From Bryobacterales bacterium (GTDB lineage Bacteria > Acidobacteriota > Terriglobia > Bryobacterales > Bryobacteraceae): 64,000 bases of DNA. The stretch's first letter is position 1, and every line of letters begins with the position of its first letter. Position numbers and translations under genes: made by a program. The stretch is taken from the NCBI GenBank assembly GCA_020846745.1, contig JADLDI010000074.1:27061-91060 (forward strand), written 5' to 3'. This document shows, one piece after another, positions 8,152 to 17,117 of the stretch. The notes below the pieces were generated by a model. The model worked only from the letters and a program-made list of their open reading frames with translations, had not been told where the DNA came from and ran no database searches.

Positions 8152-9462
8152 CTACCAGCGCGGAAGTATGCGTTTCCAGTTAGGGTCGACGTGCTTACGC
8201 ATTTCGGCTTCGTCGTCCCGCTTGCGATAAGGAAGGTTGTTAAAGCGCTCGACACCGCGGGCGAGTTGGTCGTAATCGAGGTCGACACCGAGGCCCGGTT
8301 TGCCGGTGATCTCAACGGCGCCATCCACGATCGGCACACGGCCGCCCAGCACCACTTCGTCCTGTTCGGTTTGCCACGGATAGTGCGTGTCGCAGGCATG
8401 CGTGAGGTGCGGACAAGCCGCGGCGGCATGCGCCATGATCATCATGCTGACGCCCAGGTGATTGTTCGAGTGCATCGACAGGCCCATGCCGAGGACCTGC
8501 GAGAATTTCGATAGGTGGAGTTGGGCGCGGATGCCGCCCCAATAATGCGGGTCCGAGAGGACGATCTGCACGGAGTCCAGCCGCTGGGCAATGGGCAGGT
8601 GTTCGAAGCAGGTGGTCGCGACGTTCGAGGCCAAGGGAGTGTCGATGCCTTCAGCCAGCAGCCCTTTGCGGACCGCGGCCATGCCTTCGAGGGTCGCGGT
8701 TGGATCTTCGAGATACCCGCCGCCGGTGAGTTCCTCGCGCAGTTCGCGGCCGACCTTGAGCGATGTTTCGACGCTCCAGGCGCAGTTAGGATCGATGCGG
8801 AGGGGAAACGCCGGACCGAACTCGGCACGGAGGGCTTTGATGGTCTCGATTTCCTGGCCGGGATCGAGGACGCCGCCCTTGAGCTTGATTTCTTTGAAGC
8901 CGTATTTGGCGATCATCTGGCGTGCCTGGCGGACCATCGACTGCGGGTCGAGGCATTCGCCGTATTCGTCGTCGCGGGCATCGTCGCCCATACCGCCGCC
9001 GCCCGAGTGCTTGTAGAAGAGATAGGCGGAGAAGGGTGGTTTGGACCGGGCACGGCCGCCTACGACGTCGCAAAGGGGTTTGTTGAATGCCCGGCCGATC
9101 AGGTCGAGGCAAGCGACTTCCAAGGCCGCGTAGGTACGGGTGTGGGCGTCGTGAGGGTTCTCACCAGGCACCAGCATGGTCTGGCTGCGGTCGCCCGCGA
9201 TGGCCTTTTCGGCCTGATCGGCGAGCGATAGCCAAAGGTCGGTGAGTTGGAAGGGATCACGGCCGACAACGAGCGGGCGCGCTCGTTCAAGCGCCGCCAG
9301 CGGCTGGTCGCCACCGTAGGTTTCACTGATGCCGGTCAACCCGTCGGTTGTCTTGAGTTCGACAATCGTCCTGAGGGCATAAGGGGCATGACGACCGTAG
9401 GAACTCCGCAGCGGCCCGTCGGCAATCGCGACGGGATGCAAGCGCATCTCCGAGATGACCAT
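8152..9462 (-). CDS. gudD: Glucarate dehydratase
   Basis: An enolase-superfamily enzyme of 436 residues that dehydrates D-glucarate to 5-keto-4-deoxyglucarate. The N-terminal capping domain is followed by a barrel with the KxK base motif EIKLKGG (Lys193/Lys195), metal ligands beginning with DPNCAWS and continuing through YLEDP and ASN, and the His in MHSNNHLG. Length and the long GENPHDAHTRTYAALE loop fit GudD. It sits directly upstream of kdgD and 26 bases downstream of a tiny basic ORF, consistent with one catabolic operon. ATG at 9462 has no strong ribosome-binding site. Confidence 0.93.
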   Translation of the reverse strand: MVISEMRLHPVAIADGPLRSSYGRHAPYALRTIVELKTTDGLTGISETYGGDQPLAALERARPLVVGRDPFQLTDLWLSLADQAEKAIAGDRSQTMLVPGENPHDAHTRTYAALEVACLDLIGRAFNKPLCDVVGGRARSKPPFSAYLFYKHSGGGGMGDDARDDEYGECLDPQSMVRQARQMIAKYGFKEIKLKGGVLDPGQEIETIKALRAEFGPAFPLRIDPNCAWSVETSLKVGRELREELTGGGYLEDPTATLEGMAAVRKGLLAEGIDTPLASNVATTCFEHLPIAQRLDSVQIVLSDPHYWGGIRAQLHLSKFSQVLGMGLSMHSNNHLGVSMMIMAHAAAACPHLTHACDTHYPWQTEQDEVVLGGRVPIVDGAVEITGKPGLGVDLDYDQLARGVERFNNLPYRKRDDEAEMRKHVDPNWKRILPRW

Positions 9463-9488
9463 GGCGATGTGCTAATTGAGCTGAGGAA

Positions 9489-9620
9489 CTACCGGCGCGC
9501 GCCGCGCTGCGGGTTTTTCACTTTGGTCTGGCGCTTCTTCTTGTCCTTGCGCTTCGGCTTGGAAATGACGAACGTTCCCGAACCGTGATATTCCGCCTGC
9601 CACAATTTATCTTCAGCCAC
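9489..9620 (-). CDS. Tiny basic protein upstream of gudD
   Basis: A 43-residue ORF read from a GTG at 9620. The product begins VAEDKLWQAEYHGSGTFVIS and ends in a run dominated by Lys and Arg (KPKRKDKKKRQTKV, then KNPQRGARR). An AGGA lies 8 bases upstream of the GTG. It ends 26 bases before gudD in the same direction. The basic tail suggests nucleic-acid binding, but no family is recognised and chance cannot be excluded. Confidence 0.45.
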   Translation of the reverse strand: MAEDKLWQAEYHGSGTFVISKPKRKDKKKRQTKVKNPQRGARR

Positions 9621-9696
9621 TTTGGATTTCCTAACCTTTACCAGATGGGGGATTTAGCGGGCCAAGCCGCAATCTGTTATTCTAGCGCAGCCGCCT

Positions 9697-10134
9697 ATGT
9701 CCACACAGCAAAGCTACAAAAACCACGCGCAGTATGTTTTTGCCTTTCACGTAGTCCTGTTCGGGATCGTTTTGTTGACCCTGATCGGGGCGGGAGTCAA
9801 CCTGTATCAATCGTGGGGCGATCACGAACGGATGTATTCCGCCTCGCTGATTTTCGTCATCATGATCGCATTCGCGATTTTGATGATCCTCGCGCGCGTC
9901 TTCGCCCTCAAAGCACAGGACCGAGCAATTCGCGCCGAAGAAAATCTCCGCCACTTCGTCCTGACCGGCAAGTTGCTGCCGGCGTCGCTTTCGGTGAAGC
10001 AGATTGTCGCTCTCCGCTTCGCACCGGACGCCGAATTCCCGGCCTTGGCCGCGGAAGCCGCTGCAAAAGACATGGCCCCCGACGCCATCAAGCAATCCAT
10101 CAAAACCTGGAAACCCGATACCTATCGCGTTTGA
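9697..10134 (+). CDS. DUF6526-like small membrane protein
   Basis: A 145-residue protein with two transmembrane segments (AFHVVLFGIVLLTLIGAG near 16-34 and SLIFVIMIAFAILMILARVF near 50-69) followed by a soluble tail. The conserved pattern is YKNHAQYV at the start, FALKAQDRAIRAEENLR after the second helix, and LSVKQIVALRFAPDAEFP further on, which matches the DUF6526 family as I remember it. Biochemical role unknown. The start lies 76 bases from the divergent tiny basic ORF. It is convergent with the alcohol dehydrogenase gene, with repeat copy B between them. Confidence 0.8.
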   Translation: MSTQQSYKNHAQYVFAFHVVLFGIVLLTLIGAGVNLYQSWGDHERMYSASLIFVIMIAFAILMILARVFALKAQDRAIRAEENLRHFVLTGKLLPASLSVKQIVALRFAPDAEFPALAAEAAAKDMAPDAIKQSIKTWKPDTYRV

Positions 10135-10149
10135 AAAGCGGCAGGATCC

Positions 10150-10194
10150 GTGTGGGGCGAACGTCCGCGGTCGGGGCTGACGTCCCGGTCGGCC
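10150..10194 (-). repeat. Double-hairpin dispersed repeat, copy B
   Basis: Read on the minus strand it matches copies A and C: a GGCCGACCGGGACGTCAGCC half and a GGACGTTCGCCCCACAC half. It abuts the stop codon of the alcohol dehydrogenase and lies 15 bases after the DUF6526 gene, again between convergent genes. Confidence 0.75.
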
Positions 10195-11451
10195 CTAGCT
10201 CATCAAACGGATCCCACCCAAATCCCCATTGGCCCCAGCTTCCAGTACCGGACCCATAAAGTCATCCACCTGCTCCGGCTTCATGGGCACCGGCATATTC
10301 TCGAGCTTCATCCGCAGTTGCGGATTCTTTGCCGCCGTCAGCGCCCGGTCGATATGTTCGCGCGTAAATCCAGGCACTTCCTCCAACTTCACGGGATTGC
10401 CCACTCGCTGCTCCAATTCAACGATCCCGCGCGCGACGGCCTCAGCCAGCGGCCGGCCTTCGCTTGGCCTCTCGTTTGTCGGCAGCAACTCGAGCACTTT
10501 CGCTAACTGCGTCTGCACCGCCGGTGAATAGAAGACGGTGTAATAAGGGTTCATCAGCGCGCACGCGCGTCCGTGCGACAAGATGTCCACCAGCGAAAAA
10601 CTCGTGAGGTGCGCACCGTTCGTGCCACCTAACATAATCGAGTATCCACCGAGGTCGGTCGCGTACCCCAACCCGGCCCGCGCCTCCTTGTCGTGCGGAT
10701 CTTTCACGACGCGCGGCAGATACTCGGCCACGAGCCCGATGCCTTCCAGCGCCACTTTTTCCACCCACTCGAAGTTCGATTTGCCGGTCGCGCCGTAATA
10801 GACCTCCAGGCAATGCGCCATCCCGTCCAGCGCGCCGTCGGCCGTCAGCGACCGTGGCGAATCCAGGGTCACCGCGTAATCGAACAGCGACACCTGCGGC
10901 ACAATCGCCTCATCGACGATCAGCTTCTTCTGCCCTACGTGTACGTCGGTAATGTTCGAGTACTTGGTCAGATGCGCGGCGGACGACGATGCACTCTGGA
11001 TGGCGAGGTGCGGCGTCAACGCCTTGCCGGTCGCCTTCAGCTTCGCCGTCACCAGTCCCATCCCGAAATACTCTTCGATCGATCCGCCGAGTGTCCGCAG
11101 CACTTCCGCCGCCTTCGCACAGTCGATCGTGCTGCCGCCGCCGAAGCTGACAATGCAGTCCGGTTGCGTCTCAACTAATTCCTGTGTCAGCCGCTGTAAG
11201 TCTTCAAGCGGTGCGTTCGGCGCCGCACCGGCCACCTGCTTCACCACTTCCACGCCCGCCTGTTTGAGCGACCGTGCGATCTCGTCCGCATACGCGTCCG
11301 ACCCTGGGAAGGTGTCCCTGATTAGCACCGCGCGTTTGCCCAGCCGTGCGCAGAGCGTTCCCGCCTCGCCCAGCACGCCAAATCCCGAAACAAACGTATC
11401 GCCCTTGAACGCCTTCAACAGGGCCGCCGCTCTATCAAATGATGTGCTCAT
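10195..11451 (-). CDS. Iron-containing alcohol dehydrogenase
   Basis: A group III Fe-dependent alcohol dehydrogenase-like oxidoreductase of 418 residues. The NAD-binding loop FGGGSTIDCAKA lies near residue 102. Metal-site residues are expected in TADGALDGMAHCLE (Asp and His) and in the later HLTSFSLVDILSHGRACALM stretch. Length is slightly above the usual ~385 because of a C-terminal extension. The substrate is not evident; neighbouring sugar-acid and glycosidase genes suggest a carbohydrate-derived aldehyde or lactaldehyde, which is inference. The gene is 20 bases after the upstream glycosidase-like gene in the same direction, so an operon is likely. Confidence 0.9.
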   Translation of the reverse strand: MSTSFDRAAALLKAFKGDTFVSGFGVLGEAGTLCARLGKRAVLIRDTFPGSDAYADEIARSLKQAGVEVVKQVAGAAPNAPLEDLQRLTQELVETQPDCIVSFGGGSTIDCAKAAEVLRTLGGSIEEYFGMGLVTAKLKATGKALTPHLAIQSASSSAAHLTKYSNITDVHVGQKKLIVDEAIVPQVSLFDYAVTLDSPRSLTADGALDGMAHCLEVYYGATGKSNFEWVEKVALEGIGLVAEYLPRVVKDPHDKEARAGLGYATDLGGYSIMLGGTNGAHLTSFSLVDILSHGRACALMNPYYTVFYSPAVQTQLAKVLELLPTNERPSEGRPLAEAVARGIVELEQRVGNPVKLEEVPGFTREHIDRALTAAKNPQLRMKLENMPVPMKPEQVDDFMGPVLEAGANGDLGGIRLMS

Positions 11452-11471
11452 CTTTGTCCCCTTGTCCCTTC

Positions 11472-13742
11472 CTATCGCAGTGCTATCTCATATGGCGGAA
11501 TGGTCACGGGCGCTCCCGCCTTCGCTCCCGCCAACCGGATCGTCCCCGGATGGTTGCTGAAGTTCAGCATGGCAATCTTACCGCTTTCCAGCACGCTCCA
11601 GTACACCCCCGGTGTCCGCGTCATCCGCAACGCGTCTTTGATCCCCGGATGTAAGTCCGGCATCTTCCGTAACTCGTCCGCCACAAACTCCGCGTAGAAC
11701 TCCGCCGGAATCGCGTCGCCGTGATACACAATCACCTTACCTTTGCCGGTCTGTCCGCCTATCCATCGTCCGGTAATCGACCCGTCGCCTTCCACGGTCT
11801 GCATATACCCGCGATGCTGCCGCGGCATGATCACCGTTCCGCCCTTCCGGACCCACGCGTCAATCCGCTCCAGCACCGCTTTTTCGGTATAAGGACCCCA
11901 CAGAAACACCAGCACCTTGTACTTATCCAGCGCGCCATCCAATACCATCTGCTCGCCGGCATAGTCGTAATCCGTTTCCACCCGCAGCGCACGCGCCATT
12001 TGGAAATAGTTCGATCCCCAGCGGTAGCGCACCAGTTCATCGTTCAACTTAATCGACGCGTCCGGATAGAGCGTCGCCACCTCGATCACCGGGCGCGACC
12101 GCTGGTCCATCAGATTGCCGTACTTGATCCATGCTTCCACGGCATAATCGTTATCGGTCAGATTGAAGAGGTAATAAAACAGATGCTCCGCATTCGTCGT
12201 GAACGCGTTAAACAGCCGCGCCATCACGCCGCGTTTGCTCGCATACCCGCCGGGTTCGTACCCCAGCGCGGCGCCGTAATACCGCGCCGCTGACGATGCC
12301 ATGCGCGTGATCGTGAAGTTATCCGGAAAGTTATCGCTCTCATTCGTCAACCGCATGCCGCCCTTTACCTTCGACATGCTCTTCGCCTGATAACTATAAT
12401 CCGTCCCAATTTCTACCGGACCCCACCCACCCGACGATTGGTGAATCACGGCGTTCGGCAACGCCTCCCTCGACCAGATGGCCCACTTCTCGCACCACTT
12501 ACTCATTTCGTCCATGTACCAGGTCCCGAAGTCCACTCGCTTTCGCCGGTTCTCAGTCAAATACGGCAGAAACGGCTTCACCTCGTCGAAACTCCCATAC
12601 TGCGACTCCCACGCTTTGTTCAACCGGCTCACATCCGGATACACCCCGCGCAAAAACGTCTGCAGCGACCGTGGCGCATACTCGTCGCCCGCCCAGTAAC
12701 CAATATGGTTATGCGCGCTGCGGAAGCCGAACCCTGGACCCTTGGCCGGATACTGCGCCTCACCATAATCTCCACTTGGCCCCAACCGTATGCCCAGCAA
12801 TCCCTTCCGATTTCCGTAGTGCTTCCCAAACTCTATCAGGAACCGCTGCGCATACTTCGCCTGCGCGGGATAGAAGATCGACTGTGTATCGTCCTCTAAC
12901 CCGTGCTCCAGGCACTTGAACCGCACGTTATCTTTCGAATCGAAGAACCACTTCGGCAGCGCATAGCCCGACCCTACCACCAGCATCGGGAACCACTTCA
13001 CCCCGTGCCTCTCTAACTCGTCCACCACCGAGTCGTAGAAACTCCAATCGAACACCCCCGGCTCACGCTCAATCAACCCCCACTTTACATAACTCTCCAC
13101 TCCATTGAATCCCAGCGCCCGAACCAGCGGCAGCCGGTTCCGTAAGTGCGCCGGCGCATCCTTCACATGGTCCGGACTTAGCTCCTCGCCCGCCGCCGTC
13201 GTCACCCGCTGCGTGTTCGATTTAAAGTCGATCGCCGGTTTCACAAGCGGAACCGGCTCAATCACCGGTTGCTCGCTCAACAGCCGCACCGCCCGCAGAT
13301 AGTCCAGCCCTTCTACCCTTACCGTGTTACTTAGCGCCGCCCGGTCATATCGGAACACCGCTTTCCGCACTTGCCCGCTGTTCACCCGCGCTATGCCCCA
13401 CTGGTCGCGCTCATGCACGCTTGGTGAAATCCCGATTAATCCGTAACCTTGATCCAGGAACTCCACGGACAGCCAAACCACGGGTGACGTCGCCACGCCG
13501 TCCGCGATCGCAAACACATACGGCGCCCGCGTAAACCAGTTATCCGCCGGTTTCAAACGCACCACCGCGCCGTTCGCCGTCGTCTCGATCCGCCACACCG
13601 AATCTGGCGACTTCTGCAGGGTTAACCCTCGCGATTGGGCCGGCAGCCGCGCCTCCCAAACGGCTAATTCCGCCGCCGGCGCGGCCGCTACTGCCCCAAA
13701 CAACATGACAACGGGAATAAGAGACGATAAAGTATCCAACAT
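11472..13742 (-). CDS. Secreted GH-A clan glycosidase-like protein (GH42-like)
   Basis: A 756-residue exported protein with a signal peptide ending near residue 24 (FGAVAAAPAAE). A beta-sandwich-like N-terminal part precedes a TIM barrel from about residue 175, with RALGFNGVESYVKWGLIERE typical of beta-galactosidase barrels and the segment RLGPSGDYGEAQYP carrying a candidate acid/base Glu. RLTNESDNFPDN holds a candidate nucleophile. A C-terminal Rossmann-like segment (VLVFLWGPYTEKAVLERIDA) resembles the GH42 trimerisation domain. Substrate unknown. It is divergent from a second protein of the same general type, with only 63 bases between them. Confidence 0.75.
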   Translation of the reverse strand: MLDTLSSLIPVVMLFGAVAAAPAAELAVWEARLPAQSRGLTLQKSPDSVWRIETTANGAVVRLKPADNWFTRAPYVFAIADGVATSPVVWLSVEFLDQGYGLIGISPSVHERDQWGIARVNSGQVRKAVFRYDRAALSNTVRVEGLDYLRAVRLLSEQPVIEPVPLVKPAIDFKSNTQRVTTAAGEELSPDHVKDAPAHLRNRLPLVRALGFNGVESYVKWGLIEREPGVFDWSFYDSVVDELERHGVKWFPMLVVGSGYALPKWFFDSKDNVRFKCLEHGLEDDTQSIFYPAQAKYAQRFLIEFGKHYGNRKGLLGIRLGPSGDYGEAQYPAKGPGFGFRSAHNHIGYWAGDEYAPRSLQTFLRGVYPDVSRLNKAWESQYGSFDEVKPFLPYLTENRRKRVDFGTWYMDEMSKWCEKWAIWSREALPNAVIHQSSGGWGPVEIGTDYSYQAKSMSKVKGGMRLTNESDNFPDNFTITRMASSAARYYGAALGYEPGGYASKRGVMARLFNAFTTNAEHLFYYLFNLTDNDYAVEAWIKYGNLMDQRSRPVIEVATLYPDASIKLNDELVRYRWGSNYFQMARALRVETDYDYAGEQMVLDGALDKYKVLVFLWGPYTEKAVLERIDAWVRKGGTVIMPRQHRGYMQTVEGDGSITGRWIGGQTGKGKVIVYHGDAIPAEFYAEFVADELRKMPDLHPGIKDALRMTRTPGVYWSVLESGKIAMLNFSNHPGTIRLAGAKAGAPVTIPPYEIALR

Positions 13743-13805
13743 GGAGGCTCGTACCGGATTTTCTCATGCGATTAGCCGCAGGCACAACCTAAGCGAGGCT
13801 GTCTT

Positions 13806-16031
13806 ATGACGCGCCGCCGGTTCGCCTCGCTCGCCGCCACGGCTCCGCTGCTCGGCGCTCAATCGGCAACGGCTACCACGGCACAGGTCCGCTTCCACAA
13901 CGGGACTCCCACGCTGTTCGTCAACGGACAGCCCACCTTTGCCGGTTATCTCTGGACATCTCCGCCCACTCCCGGTCCGCCCACTCCCGGCAAGTGGGAC
14001 GCCGCCGATTCCGCTCGGGCCGCGGCGGCTTCCGGCGTCCATATGTATGCTTTCGATGTCGGCGCAGGTCACGAGTGGACTCGCCCGGAGTACGACTTCT
14101 CTACCGTCAAGACCCGCTACGGCCGCGTCCTTGATGCCGACCCGCAGGCGCGATTCCACCTCCGCTGCCACCTTGAAATCGGCATCGACGATTGGTGGAG
14201 CAAACTCCACCCCGACGAACTCGAACTCCACTCCAATGGCCGCCGCTACACCCAATCCTTCGCGTCCACCGTCTGGCGCACCCAAGCCAAAGCCTTCCTC
14301 AAGGCCTACATCGCCTACCTGAGAGAAACCGGCCTGCTCGACCGTGTTGTTGCCGTCCAGGTCGGCGGCGGCCACACCGGCGAATGGGTGAAGGGCGAAA
14401 CGTCCATGTACACCGTCTGTGGCGACTACTCCGAACCCATGCGCCGCCACTTTCGCGCCTGGCTTCGCAATCGCTACAACAACGACGAAACCGCTTTGCG
14501 CCGCGCCTGGAACGACCCGCAGATCAGCTTCGCCAACGCCGAAGTTCCGCCCGCCGCCGACCAACTCGATGCCCGCCAGCCCATCTTTCGCGACCCGAAA
14601 GTCGAGTCCCGGACTATTGATTATTTCCGCTGCCTCGCCGAACTCTGTGGCGACCTTGTCATCGATTACTGCCGCACCGTCAAGGAAGTTACGAATAACC
14701 TGAAACTCGCCGGGGCCTTCTACGGCTATGTCACCGAGTTAGCCTGGAACGGCGAATTCTTTGCCGAGCGTCCCGATAGCGATTATTCCACGTATCAGCG
14801 CAGCGGCCACCTCGGCCTCCGCGCAGTTCTCAACTCGCCATACGTCGACTTCTTAGTGAGCCCGTACAGCTACGGTTTCCGCGGCATGGGCGGCGACGGA
14901 CCCAGCATGGTCCCCGCCGAATCCGCCCGCATCCACAACAAACTGGTCTTGATCGAAGACGACACACGCACCCACCTCGACACCTCTGGCCTCTACGGCC
15001 GTGCGGTCAACTTAGAAGAATCAACGGCCATTCTCCGCCGCAACTTCGCCGGAGCCATGTCCCGCGGCCAAGGCGTTTGGTGGACCTCCTGGGGCATGGA
15101 CGCCAGTAAAGAACCGGCGTTCTCGAAGCTCTATCACGAATTCTCGGACTTAGGAACCAAACTTCTTGCCACGGATCGCACCCCATCGTCCGACATCGCC
15201 GTCCTGATCGATGACGAAAGCCTGTTCTATCAAACCAGCCGCCATAACTTCGACATCCCCGGCATTTTCCAGCAAAAACTCTGGGGCTTGGCGCACCTAG
15301 GCGCTCCGGTCGACACTTATCTGTTACAGGACCTGATCGACAACCGCCTGAAGCCTTACAAGCTCTACATATTCCTGAACGCGTTCCGGCTCGACGCCGA
15401 CCGTCGCCGCGCCCTGGCCGCCGCGCTCCATCGCGACAAACGCGTGGCCCTCTGGATCTACGCCGCCGGATACGTTAAGGACGACTTGTCCGCCGCCAAC
15501 GCCACCGAACTAACAGGCTTCCAGTTCGCCACCGGCGACCGTCCCTGGGGACCGCTCATGCACCTGACCAACTTCAGCCACCCCATCACCAACGGACTTA
15601 CACAGGACCTGACCTGGGGCACGAACAACAAACTCGCGCCCATCCTTTATGTAGAGGACCCTGCGGCCACCGTCCTGGGCCAGGTCGTCTTCTCCCAGGG
15701 CGTCACCCGGCCCGGCTTCGCCGTCAAAACCTTTCCCTATTGGACGTCTATCTATTCCGCCGCACCCGCCCTGCCCGCGGTCCTGCTCCGCAACATAGCG
15801 CGCTTCGCCGGCGTCCACATCTATTCGGATCAAGGCGACGTAGTCTACGCCACAAAAGACTTACTGGCCATCCACACCCTGTCCGGCGGGCCGAGAAGAA
15901 TTCCGTTACCGCGACAAGCTATCAAAGTGGAGGACCTGTTCGCTAATAGACAAGTCGCCAAGAATACCTCAACGCTCCAGGTCACGTTACCCCCGAACTC
16001 GACGACTTTGTACCTGATCTCCCATGCTTAA
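13806..16031 (+). CDS. Exported GH-A clan glycosidase-like protein
   Basis: A 741-residue protein with a Tat-like leader (MTRRRFASLAATAPLLGA). The barrel contains a GGGHTGEW segment with a candidate acid/base Glu and a SPYSYGFRGMGG strand. The C-terminal third (DIAVLIDDESLFYQ; LYIFLNAFRLDADRRRALA) looks like the GH42 trimerisation fold. It resembles its divergent neighbour in architecture rather than in detailed sequence. The overlap with the next gene (ATG at 16024 inside its end) indicates co-translation with a mannonate-dehydratase-like enzyme, which suggests processing of a uronate-containing or galactoside substrate. The precise specificity is unknown. Confidence 0.72.
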   Translation: MTRRRFASLAATAPLLGAQSATATTAQVRFHNGTPTLFVNGQPTFAGYLWTSPPTPGPPTPGKWDAADSARAAAASGVHMYAFDVGAGHEWTRPEYDFSTVKTRYGRVLDADPQARFHLRCHLEIGIDDWWSKLHPDELELHSNGRRYTQSFASTVWRTQAKAFLKAYIAYLRETGLLDRVVAVQVGGGHTGEWVKGETSMYTVCGDYSEPMRRHFRAWLRNRYNNDETALRRAWNDPQISFANAEVPPAADQLDARQPIFRDPKVESRTIDYFRCLAELCGDLVIDYCRTVKEVTNNLKLAGAFYGYVTELAWNGEFFAERPDSDYSTYQRSGHLGLRAVLNSPYVDFLVSPYSYGFRGMGGDGPSMVPAESARIHNKLVLIEDDTRTHLDTSGLYGRAVNLEESTAILRRNFAGAMSRGQGVWWTSWGMDASKEPAFSKLYHEFSDLGTKLLATDRTPSSDIAVLIDDESLFYQTSRHNFDIPGIFQQKLWGLAHLGAPVDTYLLQDLIDNRLKPYKLYIFLNAFRLDADRRRALAAALHRDKRVALWIYAAGYVKDDLSAANATELTGFQFATGDRPWGPLMHLTNFSHPITNGLTQDLTWGTNNKLAPILYVEDPAATVLGQVVFSQGVTRPGFAVKTFPYWTSIYSAAPALPAVLLRNIARFAGVHIYSDQGDVVYATKDLLAIHTLSGGPRRIPLPRQAIKVEDLFANRQVAKNTSTLQVTLPPNSTTLYLISHA

Positions 16032-17073
16032 TCGCCGGACCCTGCTTCAATCGCTGGCTGCCGCCGCCACCCTGAAAGCCCAACCGGGCCCCGGATCTTT
16101 CCCCTTGGCCCCTCTGCGCCCCACCGGACTCCGCATCGGCAACAGCATTCCGCTCGAATCCACCTATGAGCAACTCCGGGCGCACGCCCGCTTAGGCGTC
16201 GAATACGCCTCGACCGGAGCCGCCAAACTCTCCGACGCCACTCCGCAGAAACTTGAGGAAGCCCGCCGCCGCTTCGAACAGGCCGGACTTCGTATCTACA
16301 ACTTCCGCGTCAGCGAACTCCACAACTGCGGACCCATCGTGCTCGCCACTCCCGACCGCGACCGCCACATCGAGATGTTCAAAACCCACCTACGCAACTG
16401 CGGCGCCGCGGGCATCCACTACATCACCTATGCCCACGTCGTGAACATCGAAATCGCGGCTTACTACCAGACCGGAACCACTTACACCCGGGGCGACATT
16501 CCCACCCGCGAGTTCGACGCGGTGAAAGGCGCTGCACTCCCTAACTCCCACGGCCGCACCTATACCGCCGCCGAGCTATGGGACTCGTTCTCCTACTTTA
16601 TCCGCGCCGTTATGCCCGTGGCTGAACAAGCGGGCGTCCGCATCGGTGTCCACCCGGACGATCCGCCCATGCCCATGCTCGGCGGCATCGCCCGCATCTT
16701 CAACACCGTCGATGGCTACCGCCGTGCCATCAAGATTGCGAACAGCCCCAACTTCGGCATCTGCCTCTGTGTCGGTACCTGGTCCGAAGGCGGCGCCTCT
16801 ACCGGGGCCAGCCCCATCGAAATGATCCGCGAGTTCGGCCCAAAAGGCAAGCTCTTCAAAATCCATTTCCGCAATGTCGACCGCCCCCTTCCCGTTTTCA
16901 AAGAAACTATGATCGAAGACGGCTACACCGACATGTGGGGTGTCATGAAGGCCCTTCGGCAAACAGGCTTCAACGGCGCCATCATCCCCGACCACACCCC
17001 CGGTGGGCAATGGCAATACACGCTCGGCTACATGAAAGCCCTCCGCGACCGAGCCGTCGCCGAAAAACTGTAG
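16024..17073 (+). CDS. Exported mannonate-dehydratase-like protein
   Basis: A 349-residue TIM-barrel protein of the UxuA/xylose-isomerase-like superfamily. UxuA-type segments are visible: RIGVHPDDPPMPMLGGIARI, a Cys in FGICLCVGTWSEG, FKIHFRNV, EDGYTDMWGVM and a terminal PDHTPGG. These include the His, Cys, His and Asp metal-ligand positions of mannonate dehydratase. Unlike classical UxuA it begins with a Tat-like leader (MLNRRTLLQSLAAAATLKA), so it probably acts in the periplasm. The 8-base overlap with the glycosidase-like gene suggests a shared pathway. True mannonate dehydratase activity is not proven; a related epimerase or isomerase is possible. Confidence 0.75.
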   Translation: MLNRRTLLQSLAAAATLKAQPGPGSFPLAPLRPTGLRIGNSIPLESTYEQLRAHARLGVEYASTGAAKLSDATPQKLEEARRRFEQAGLRIYNFRVSELHNCGPIVLATPDRDRHIEMFKTHLRNCGAAGIHYITYAHVVNIEIAAYYQTGTTYTRGDIPTREFDAVKGAALPNSHGRTYTAAELWDSFSYFIRAVMPVAEQAGVRIGVHPDDPPMPMLGGIARIFNTVDGYRRAIKIANSPNFGICLCVGTWSEGGASTGASPIEMIREFGPKGKLFKIHFRNVDRPLPVFKETMIEDGYTDMWGVMKALRQTGFNGAIIPDHTPGGQWQYTLGYMKALRDRAVAEKL

Positions 17074-17117
17074 CCCGCATTTAGTAGCTTGCGAGATGAA
17101 ATAAAGTTGCGCCGGCG

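Noticed and set aside
7195..8514. 439-codon open frame opposite kdgD and gudD
   Set aside because: It is the reverse complement of two well-supported genes and has no recognisable domain.
8515..9231. 238-codon open frame opposite gudD
   Set aside because: Antisense shadow of the glucarate dehydratase; composition follows the opposite strand.
13764..14564. 266-codon minus-strand frame
   Set aside because: Lies opposite the glycosidase-like gene at 13806 and is Gly/Val-rich without motifs, as expected for a shadow frame.
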